Of a stretch of 64,000 nt of DNA, positions 53,843 through 64,000 are shown piece after piece. Below the pieces are notes generated by a model. That model worked only from the letters and a program-made list of their open reading frames with translations, did no database searches and was not told where the DNA came from. The stretch covers positions 75,653,094-75,717,093 of the forward strand of contig OY754337.1 of NCBI GenBank assembly GCA_963573305.1. The letters are read 5' to 3'. Both the position numbers and the translations under genes were made by a program. Origin of the DNA: Pyrrhosoma nymphula. Taxonomy: Eukaryota > Arthropoda > Insecta > Odonata > Coenagrionidae. The first letter of the stretch is position 1, and each line of letters opens with the position of its first letter.

Positions 53843-56832
53843 ACTTTCCTCTCCTACTCTAGACAAACTTTCATCTTCAACTCCGATACAAATTTTTTTT
53901 CTTATTCTTCGGTTCCTAGACAATTTTTTTTCTGCAAATAACCGACTCCTAAACCAATTTGCTCTCCAACTCCTAGAAAAATTTTCTTCCCCAACTCCTA
54001 GACAAATTTTCTTCTCCAACTCCTAGACAAATTTTTTTCTCCAACTCCTAGACAAATTAACTTCTCCATACCCAAGAAAAATTTCTTCTCCAACTCAGAG
54101 ACAAACTTTCTTTTGCATATCCTGGACAAACTTTCCTCTCCAACTCCAAGACAAACATTCCTCTTTAACTCCTAGACAAACTTTCCTCTCCTACGCCTAA
54201 GCATACTTTCCTCTCCAATTCCTAGACACACATTCCTCTAAACTTCTAGACAAACTTTCGTATGCAAATCCTAGACAAACTTTAAATTCGAACTACCTGA
54301 CTAACTTTCCAATCTCACTCCTAGGCATACCTCCTACTTCAAATCCTAGACAAACTTTCCTCTCCAACTCCTAGACAAACTTTCCTCTCCAATTCCAAGA
54401 CAAATTTTCCTCTCTTTACTCCTAGTAAAACTTTCTTCTCCAACTCCAAGATAAACTATCCTTTCCTAATCCTAGACAAGCTTTCCTAGATCAATTTTCC
54501 TCTCCAACTCCTAGACAAACTCCAATTCCTCTTAAATGTCTAGACAAACTTTCCTCTTCATCTCCCAGAAAAACGTTCCTCTCCAAATCTTAGACAAACA
54601 ATCCTCTCCAATTTTCCTAGACCAATTTTCTCTCCAACTCCTAGACAAATTTTCTTCTCCAACTCCTAGACAAATTATCTTCTCGATACCCAAGACAAAT
54701 TTTCGTCTCAAGCTTCGAGACAAATTTTCTTCTTCATATCCTAAACAAACTTTTCTCTCCAACACCTAGACAAACTTACCTCTCCAACGCCTAGACTAAC
54801 TTCCTCTCCAACTCATAGACACATTCCTCTAAACCCCTAAACAAACTTTCCTATGCAACTCTTAGAATAACTTTCCTTTCCAACTACTAGACTAACCTTC
54901 CTATCCAACTCCTAGACCAAATTTCCACTTCAAATCCTAGACAAACTTTCCTCTCCAGTTTCTTAGACAAACTTTCCTATCCAACTCCTAGACAAACTTT
55001 CTTCTCCAACTCCTAGACAATCTTTCCTCCCCAACTCCCAGACAAACATTCCTCTCCTACTCCTAGACAAACTTTCCTCTCCAACTTCCTAGACAAACAT
55101 TCCTATTCAACTCCTAGAGAATTTTTTTTCAATTCTTCGGTTTCTAGACAATGTTTTTCTCCAAATCACTGATTCCTAGACCAATTCGCTCTCCAACTCT
55201 TAGACAAATTTTCTTCTCCTACTCCTTGACAAATTTTCTTCTCTAAGTCATACAAATTTTCTTCTCCAACTCCTAGACAATTTTTTTTCTTAAACTCCTA
55301 AACAAACTTTCCTCTCCAACTCCTAGAAAAACTTTCCTCTACAACTTCTTGACAAACTAATCTCTCCAACATTCAGAAAAACCTTCCTCTCCAACACCTA
55401 GACAAACTTTTCTCTGACATCCTGACCAACATCTAGAAAAAAATTGTTTTCCAAGTCCCCAGATGCTAGAAATTTTTTTTCTCCAAATAACCAAATCCTA
55501 GACAAACTCTCTTCTCCAACTCCTAGACATATTTTCTTCTCCAAATCCTAGACAAATTTTCTTTTACAAGTCCTAGACAAACGTTCCTTTTCAACTCATA
55601 GACAAACTATCCTCTCCAACTCCTACCCAAACTTACCTCTCAAACTCCTAGACAAGCTTTCCTCTCCATCTTCTAACCACATTCCTCTAAACTCCTAGAC
55701 AAACTTTCCTTTTCAACTACTAGACTAACTTTCCTATCCAACTCCTAGACACTCTTTTCAGTTAATATTCTAGACAAACTTTCCTCCCCAACTTTAGACA
55801 AAGTTTCCTCTCCATCTCCTAGAACCACTTTTCTCTCTAACTCCTAGACAACTTCTTCTCCAACTCCCAGAAAAACTTTCCTCTCCTAATCTAGACAAAC
55901 TTTCCTCTCCAACTCCAAGACAACCTTTCCATCCAACTCCCAGACAAACTTTCTTCACCAACTCCTAGACAAAATTTTTTTCCAAGTCCCCGGTTCCTGG
56001 ACAAATGTTTTCTCCGAATATCCGAATCGTAGACCAATTTTCTTCTCCAACTCCAAGTCCAATTTTCTTCTCCAAAACCTAGACAAACTTTCCTCTCTAA
56101 CTCCTAGACAAACTTTCTTCTCCAACTCCAACACAAACTTTCCTATCCAACTCCTAGACAAATTTTCCTTTCCAACTCCTAGACAAACTTTCCTTTCCCA
56201 CTCCTAGACAAAAATTCCTCTCCAACTTCTAGCCAATTTATAATCCTAGACTAACTTTCCTCTCCATTTCCTAGACAAACTTTCCTCTCCAACACCTAGA
56301 CAAGCTTTTCTCTCCAACTAGTAGACTAACTTTCCACTCCCACTCCTAGACAAACTTTCCTCTTTAACTAGTGGACAAACTTTCATCTCCAAGTCCTAAA
56401 CAAACTTTCCTATCTAACTCCTTGACAAATTTTAGTCTCCAACTCCAAGACAATTTTTCCTCTGTATCTCCCTGACAATTTTTCCTCTTCAACTCCTGGA
56501 CGAACTCTCCAACGACTAGAAAAACATTCCTCTCCAACTCCTAGACAAATTTTCTACTCCAACTCCTAGACAAATATTATCCCATTTCCTTGACAAATTT
56601 TCTTCTCCAAATCGCGAATCCAACAAATTTCCTACTTCAACTGATAGACAAACTATCCTCTCCAATTCCTAAACAAACTTTCCTTTCCAAATCCAACACA
56701 AACTTTCCTCTCCAACAACTAGACTAATTTTACTCTCCAACTCCCTGACAAACTTACCTCTGCAACTCCTAGACAAAGTATCCCCACCAACTCCTAGACA
56801 AGCTTTCCTCTCCCATTCCTAGACAAACTTTC
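51700..56832. repeat. 25-bp minisatellite, first block, interrupted by tRNA-like pieces
   Basis: The unit begins CTCCAACTCCTAGAC and continues AAACTTTCCT; exact neighbouring units (for example 54361 and 54386) give a period of 25. Variants with TTTTCTTCTCC in place of CTTTCCTCTCC cluster locally. Pieces of the tRNA-like satellite interrupt at 52334-52485, 52679-52925 and 53556-53705. The minus-strand frames in it (KVCLGVGEE-type peptides) are satellite translations, not genes. Confidence 0.92.
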
Positions 56833-57424
56833 TATGAAGTGAAGTTGTCTATAATAAATAGTGTAATTTAAAGATAATAGGCGAGATAAATGGATAAACG
56901 AAAAAATGTAAATGGGACGAGGTGGGATTAAACCAGAAACTAATTCCCCAATGCATTCCCAAATTCCTTTTTTACTCGATAAAAGGTGTAATTTTTTATC
57001 GACTAAAAATATCCCAAAGTATCAAAATTTAGCAAAGTATCAAAATTTAAAGATAATCAGCGAGATAAATTATGAAACGAAAAAATTTAAATGAGACGAG
57101 GTGGGATTGAACCAGAGAACTCAGCATTTAATCCCGAAATGCACATGTGACCACGGCCACGACGACGCTGAATAAAAAGTGGAATCTTTTACCGAGTAAT
57201 ATGAATTTGATTTATTTCTATTAATTTATTTAAAAGATTCGTTCTATGAAGTTCCAAAGTAGTATAATTTAAAGATAATAGGCGAGATAAATTATCAAAC
57301 AAAAAAAAATGTAATTGGGACGAGGTGGGATTGAACCAGGGACCTCGACATCTAACACCGAATTGCACATGTGATTTAACGACCACGGCCACGAAGACGA
57401 TGTTTAGAAAGTGGGATTTTAGTG
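56833..57424 (-). repeat. tRNA-like satellite block inside the minisatellite
   Basis: Three units near 56915, 57090 and 57316 with the GGGACGAGGTGGGATTGAAC or closely related core. The frames at 56912-57094 and 57325-57678 are shadows. Confidence 0.75.
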
Positions 57425-57935
57425 GAATCGTAGAAAATTATCTTCTCCAATTCCTAAACAAAATATCTCCTCCAAATCCCAGACAATTTGTTTTCTCCAC
57501 ACCCTTAGACAAATTTTCTTCTCCATATCATAGACAAATTTTCTACTACAACTCCTTGGCAAACTATTTTCTCCAACTCCTAGACAAACTTTCCTCTCCA
57601 ACTCCTAGACAAACTTTCCTCTCCAACTCCAAGACAAACTTTATATGTGAACTTTTTCTCCAAGTTGTCGACTCCTAGACAAATTATTTTCTCCAATTTC
57701 CCGACTCCTAGACAAATGACTTCTCCATTTCCTAGCCAAATATTTTTCTCCAAGTCTCCGACTCTTAAAAAAAAATATTTTTTCCACTCTTAGACAAATA
57801 CGACAACTCTCCCTTCCAAAGTCCCTGACTACTAGACGAATGTTTTTCTCCAACTCCTGCACCTATTTTCTTCTCCAACTCCCGAACAAATTTTCTTCTC
57901 CAAATCCCAGACAATTTTTTTTCTCCAAATCCCAG
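57425..57935. repeat. 25-bp minisatellite, short diverged block
   Basis: Degenerate CTCCAACTCCTAGACAAA units between two tRNA-like blocks. The junction at 57935 falls inside CCCAGAATTT. Confidence 0.85.
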
Positions 57936-59221
57936 AATTTAATTCAAAGATAATTGACGAAATATATATTATATATGCGGAAAGTTTTTATTTGGGACGA
58001 GGTGGGATTGAATCAGGGAACTCAGAATCTAATCCCGAAAAGCACATGTGATATAACGACAACGGCCACGACGACGTTGAAGAGAAAGTGGGATTTTTTA
58101 TAGATTTATTTTGATTTATTTATTATGATTTATATCTAAGGTTAGGTACCAAAAAATATAATTCGAAGATAATTGCAAAGTTAAATTATAAAACGACCAC
58201 GGCCACGACGATGTTGAATAAAAAGTGGGATGTGTCGATATCGAGTAATATTATTTTGATATATTTCTATTAATTTTTAAAAAAGATTCGTTCTATTAAG
58301 CTCCAAAAATAGTATAGTTCAAATAAAATAGGCGAGATAAATTATTAAACGAAAAACTGTAAATGGGACGAGTTGGGATTGAACCAGGGACCGAACACCG
58401 AAATGCACATGTGATTTAACGACCACGGCCACGAAGACGATGATTAAGAATTGGGGTTTTTAATCGAGTAATATGATTTTGATTTATTTCTATTAATTTA
58501 TTTAAAAGATTCGTTCTATGAACTTCCAAAAATAGTATAGTTCAAAGATAATAGGCGAGATAAATTATCAAACGAAAAAATGTAAATGGGACGAGGTTGG
58601 ATTGAATCAGGGACCTCAGCATCTAACACTAAAATGCACATGTGATTTAACGACCACGGCCACGAAAACGATGATTACAAAGTGGCATATTTTATCGAGT
58701 AATATGATTTTGATTTATTTAAAATAATTTCATTAAAAGATTCGTTCTATGAAGTTCCAAAAATAGTATAATTCAAAGATATTAGGCGAGATAAATTATT
58801 AAACGAAAAAATGTAAATGGGACGAGGTTGGATTGATCCAGGGACCTAAGCATCTAACACCGAAATGCACATGTGATTTAACGACCACGGCCACGAAGAC
58901 GATGATTAAAAAGTGGGATTTTTTATCGAGTAAATTTTGATTTATTTCTATTAATTTCTTTAAAAGATTCGTTCTATGAAGTTCCAAAAATAGTATAAAT
59001 CAAAGATAATAGGCGAGATAAATTATTAATCAAAAAAATGTAAATGGGACGAGGTGGGATTGAACAAGAGAACTCAGAATGTATTCCCTAAATGCACATG
59101 TGATTCAACGATCAAGGCAACGACGACGTTAAATAGAATGTGGGATTTTTAATCGAGTAATATGCATCGATTTACATCTATTATTTTTTTAAAAGATTCG
59201 ATGAATGATTTGTAAATTTTT
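57936..59221 (-). repeat. tRNA-like satellite block, left part a copy of 50871-51250
   Basis: Units near 57992, 58366, 58587, 58817 and 59046. 57936-58318 matches 50871-51250 (offset 7,065, then 7,068 after a 3-nt indel). The last unit repeats the 51525 unit and leads into the same minisatellite edge. Confidence 0.85.
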
Positions 59222-62200
59222 TTATCCTCGTTCCCGAATCCAAGACAAATTATTTTCTCCAATTCCCCAACTAATAGAAAAACATTTTCTGCAACTCCTA
59301 GAAAAAAGTTTCTCCAAGTCCCCGACTACTAGACAAAATTTCTTCTCCAACTCCTAGACACACTTATCTACTTCAAAACCTAGACAAATTTTCCTCTCCA
59401 ACTCCTAGTCAAATATCCTTCTCCAACTCATAGACTAATGTTCTTCTCCAAATTCTAGACATATTTTCTTCTCCAACTCCTAGACTAATTTTCTTCTCCA
59501 AATCCTATACAAATTTTCTTCTCCAACTCCTAAAAAATAATTTTCGTGTCCAACTCCCGAACAAATTTTTCCTCTCCAACATTCCTCTCCAACTCCTAGA
59601 CAATTTTTCCTCATCTCCTACAAAATTTTCTCTCCAACTCCTATGAAAAAATGTTTTTCAAAGTCCCCGGATGCTAGACAAATGTTTTCTCCAAATAACC
59701 GAATCCTATACCAATTTCCTCCTCCAAATTCTAGACAAATTTTCTATTCGAACTCCTAGAAAAATTTTCTCCCACTCCTCTTAGACAAACTTTCCTCTCA
59801 AATCCCTAAAAAAACTTTCCTCTCCAACTCTTAGACAAACGTTCCTCTCAAACCCTTAGACACTTTCCTTCTCCAACTCCAAGACACACAATCCTCTACA
59901 CTCCTAGTCCAACTTTCCTATGCAACTCCTAGACAAACTTTCCTCTCCAACTCCTACACAAATTTTCCTTTCCTAACTCCTAGGCAAACTTTCCTCTCCT
60001 ACTCCTAGACAAACTTTCATCTTCAACTCCGAGACACATTTTTTTTCCTATTCTTCGGTTCCTAGACAATTTTTTTCTCCAAATAACTGACTCCCAGACA
60101 AATTTGCTCTCCAACCTCTAGACAAATTTTCTTCTCTAACTCCTAGACAAATTTTCTTCTCCAACTCCTAGACAAATCAACTTATCCATACCCTAGAAAA
60201 ATTTCTTCTCCAAGTCCTAGACAAAATTTCTTTTGCATATCCTGGACAAACTTTCCTCAACAATTCCTTCACAAACTTTCCTCTCCAACTCCTAGACAAA
60301 CTTTCCTCTCCTCTCCAAGACCTAGGCATACTTTCCTCTCCAACTCCTAGATACACATTACTCTAAACTTCTAGACAAACTTTCGTGTGCATATCCTAGA
60401 CAAACTTTCCTTTAGAACAACCTGACTATCTTTCCCATCTCACTCTTAGACAAACGTCCCACTTCAAATCCTAGACAAACTTTCCTCACCAACTCCTAGA
60501 CAAACTTTCCTATCCAAGATAAAATTTTCCTCTATTTACTCCTAGTAAAACTTTCTTCTGCAACTCCGAGATAAACTATCCTATCCAACTCCTAGACAAA
60601 TTTTCCTTTCCAAATCCAAGACAATCTTTCCTAGACAAATATTCCTCTCCAACTCCTAGACCTACATTCATCTTAAATTTCTAGACAAACTTTCCTCTTC
60701 ATCTCACAGACAAAGTTTCCTCTCGAACTCCTAGACAAACTTTCCTCTCAAATCCCTAGACAAACTTTCCTCTCCAACACTTAGACAAACGTTCCTCTCA
60801 AACTCCTAGACACACAATCCTCTACACTCCTAGTCCAACTTTCCTATCCAACTCCTAGACAAACTTTCCTCTCCAACTCCCTCACAAATTTTCCTTTCCT
60901 AACTCCTAGACAAACTTTCCTCTCCTACTCCTAGACAAACTTTCATCTTCAACTCCGAGACAAATTTTTTTCCTATTCTTCTGTTCCTAGACAATTTTTT
61001 TCTCCAAAAAACCGACTCCTAGACAAATTTGCTCTCCAACTCCTAGACAAATTTTCTTCTCTAACTCCTAGACAAATTTTCTTCTCCAACTCCTAGACAA
61101 ATCAACTTAACCATACCCTAGAAAAATTTCTTCTCCAACTCCGAGACAAATTTTCTTTTGCAAATCCTGGACACTTTCCTCTCCAATTCCTAGACAAACT
61201 TTCCTCTCCAACTCCTAGACAAACTTTCCTCTCCCACGCCTAGGCATACTTTCCTCTTCAACTCCTAGACACACATTCCTCTAAACTTCTAGACAAACTT
61301 TCGTATGCATATCCTAGACAAACTTTCCTTTAGAACAACCTGACTAACTTTCCCATCTCACTCCTAGACAAACCTCCCACATCAAGTCCTAGACAAACTT
61401 TCCTCTCCAACTCCTAGACAAACTTTCCTATCCAAGACAAATTTTCCTCTATTTACTCCTAGAAAAACTTTTTCTGCAACTCCAAGATACACTATCCTAT
61501 CCAACTCCTAGACAAATTTTCCTTTCCAAATACTAGACAAACTTTCCTAGTCAAATATTCCTCTCCAACTCCTAGACCTACGTTCATCTTAAAATTCTAG
61601 ACAAAGTTTCCTCTTCATCTCCCAGACAAACTTTTCTCTCCAACTCCTAGACAAACTATCCTCTTCAACTCTTAGACAAATCTTTTTCCATTCTTTAGTT
61701 CCTAGACAATTTATTTCTTCTTATAACCGACTCCTAGACCATTTTGCTCTCTTACTCTTGGACCAATATTCTTCTCTAACTCCTAGAAATATTTTCTTAT
61801 CCAACTCCTAGACAAATTTTCTTCTCCAACTCCTTGACAAATTATCTTCTCAAAACCCAAGATAAATTTTCGTCTCAAGCTCCGAGACAAATTTTCTTCT
61901 GCATATCCTAAACAAACTTTCCTCTCCAACTCCTAGACAAACTTTCCTCTTTAAATCCTAGACTAACTTTCCACTCCAACTCATAGACACACATTCATCT
62001 AAACTCCTAGACAAACTTTCCTATGCAACTCCTAGAAAAACATTCCTATGCAACTCCTAGACCAAATTTCCACTTCTAATCCTAGACAAACTTTCCTCTC
62101 GAACTTCTTAGACAAACTTTCCTATCCAACTTCATAGACAAACTTTCTATTCAACTCCTAGAGAAATTTTTTTTCAATTCTTCGGTTTCTAGGCAATGTT

Positions 62201-64000
62201 TTTCTCCAATTCCTAGAGCAATTCGCTCTCAAACTCTTAGGCAAATTTTCTTCTCCAGCTCCTTGTCAAATTTTCTTCTCTAACTCTTAGACATTTTTTC
62301 TTCTTCATATCCTAAACAAATTTCCTCTCCAACACCTAGACAAACTTTCCTCTCCAACTCATAGACACAATTTCATATAAACCCCTAGACAAACTTTCCT
62401 ATGCAACTCCTAGAAAAACTTTCCTCTCCAACTTCCTAGACAAACTTTCCTATTCAACTCCTAGAGAAATATTTTTTCAATTCTTCGGTTTCTAGGCAAT
62501 GTTTTTCTCCAAGTTACTGATTCCTAGAGCAATTCGCTCTCCAACTCTTAGACAAATTTTCTTCTCCAACTCCTTGACAAATTTTCTTCTCTAACTCATA
62601 GACATTTTTTCTTCTTCATATCCTAAAGAAATTTCCTCTCCAACACCTAGACAAAATTTCCTCTCCAACTCCTAGACAAACTTTCCTCTCCAACTCATAG
62701 ACACAATTTCCTATAAACCCCTAGACAAACTTTCCTATGCAACTCCTAGAAATACATTCCTTTCCAACTACTAGACAAACCTTCCTATCCAACTCCTAGA
62801 CCAAATTTCCACTTCAAATCGTAGACAAACTTTCCTCTCCAACTTCTTAGACAAACTTTCCAAAAAACTCCTTGACAAACTTTCTTCTCCAACTCCAAGA
62901 CAAACTATCCTGTCCAACTGCTAGACAAATTTTCCTTTCCAAATCCCAGACAAACATTCCTAGACAAAAATTCCTCTCCAACTCCTAGTCGTTCTTTCCT
63001 CCCAAACTCCCAGACAAACATTCCTCTCCTACTACTAGACAAACTTTCCTCTCCAACTTCATAGACAAACGAAACGAAAACACCAACATAGTCAATCTTT
63101 CCTCCCCAACTCCCAGACAAACATTCCTCTCCTACTCCTAGACAAACTTTCCTCTCCAACTTCCTAGACAAACATTCCTATTCAACTCCTAGAGAATTTT
63201 TTTTTCAATTCTTCGGTTTCTAGACAATGTTTTTCTCCAAATCACTTGTTCCTAGACCGATTAGCTCTCCAACTCTTAGACAAATTTTCTTCTCCAACTC
63301 CTTGACAAATTTTCTTTAACTCTTAGACAAATTTTCTTCTCCAACTCCTAGACAAATTTTTTTCTTAAACTCCTAAACAAACTTTACTCTACAACTCCTA
63401 GAAAAACTTTCCTCTACAACTTCTTGACAAACTTTTCTCTCCAACATTCAGAAAAACTTTCCTCTCCAACTACTAGACAAACTTTCCTCTGACATCCTGA
63501 CTTCTAGAAAACATTACTTTCCAACTTCTAGAAAAAATTTGTTTTCAAAGTCCCCAGATGCTATAAAAATATTTTCTCCAAATAACCGAATCCTAGACCA
63601 ACTTTCTTCTCCAACTTCTAGACAAATTTTCTTCTCCCACTTCTAGAAATTTTTCTCCAACTCCTAGACAATTTTTCTTCTCTAATACCTAGACAAATTT
63701 TCTTTTACAAGTCCTAAACACATTTTCTACCTCAAAACCTAGACAAAATTTCCTTCTCCAACTCATAGACAAATTCCTAACTTCTACTCTCTCTAAAAAA
63801 TGTTCTTCTCCAAATTCTAGACAAATTTTCTTCTCCAACTCCTTGACTATATTTCTTCTCCAAATCCTATACAAATTTTTTTCTCCAACTCCTAAAAAAT
63901 AATTTTCGTCACCAACTCCTAGACCAATATTCCTCTCCAACTCCTAGACAATTTTTCCTCATCTACAAAATTTTCTCTCCAACTCCTATAAAAAAATGTT
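59222..64000. repeat. 25-bp minisatellite, second block, runs off the window, with higher-order repeats
   Basis: Same 25-bp family. Longer units recur: landmarks near 59891, 60061 and 60411 reappear at 60817, 60986 and 61329 (offsets 926, 925 and 918). The TTCAATTCTTCGGTTTCTAG landmark occurs near 55131, 62174, 62478 and 63206. No gene. Confidence 0.92.

Noticed and set aside
49230..59221. Functional tRNA genes suggested by GGTTCAATCCC boxes
   Set aside because: Acceptor and anticodon stems do not pair well and units differ at paired positions, so they are tRNA-derived repeats.
53828..63940. Minus-strand frames of 60-88 codons with KVCLGVGEE-type repeats
   Set aside because: They are translations of the 25-bp minisatellite. 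The usual unit has a TAG in one of three frames, and frames appear only where it is mutated.
51700..64000. Repeated 25-bp units look at first like a CRISPR array
   Set aside because: Units are contiguous with no spacers, vary freely, lack a leader or cas genes, and the context is eukaryotic.

Overview
The window is eukaryotic and repeat-rich, most likely from an arthropod. That call rests on GT-AG introns inside several reading frames, AT-rich intergenic DNA and the transposon mix: P-like, hAT, Harbinger, BEL/Pao, Gypsy and I-like non-LTR elements with an RNase H domain. The species cannot be named from the sequence. No complete host gene is visible. The coding content is nearly all mobile-element remains plus a few exon-like pieces.

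Layout. 1-4.8 kb: the 3' tip of an I-like element, a P/THAP9-type transposase relic, a BEL/Pao integrase fragment with a candidate LTR, a TTAA-flanked MITE and a SWIM zinc-finger fragment. 4.9-7.6 kb: an intron-containing hAT transposase gene on the minus strand with one stop in otherwise spliceable exons. 9.4-21.5 kb: a three-layer nest. A minus-strand Gypsy element is split by a 5'-truncated I-like element (E1), and E1 is split by a near full-length relative (E2). Each junction has an exact 13-bp target-site duplication. 21.8-30.7 kb: copy 1 of a segmental duplication, carrying a third, near full-length minus-strand I-like element (E3). 31.1-31.8 kb: a tandem repeat with tRNA-like Pol III boxes. 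33.8-34.9 kb: a candidate promoter, a first exon and a 111-bp exon. 38.0-38.4 kb: a MITE with long perfect terminal inverted repeats. 40.4-43.3 kb: a duplicated exon-like block, then a roughly 177-bp tandem array in which most units carry a 3' splice site and a short open frame. 43.2-49.1 kb: copy 2 of the segmental duplication, interrupted by a 2,365-bp Harbinger element with TAA target duplications and an apparently intact SANT/Myb-like gene. 49.2-64.0 kb: two interleaved satellites. One is the minus-strand form of the tRNA-like family. The other is a 25-bp minisatellite that runs off the right edge.

The elements give a relative history. Gypsy came first, then E1, then E2. The two copies of the segmental duplication received different insertions, so each acts as an empty-site control for the other. 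The parts least explained by known families are the exon-like array at 41.9-43.3 kb and the tRNA-like satellite, which appears in opposite orientation beside each copy of the segmental duplication.
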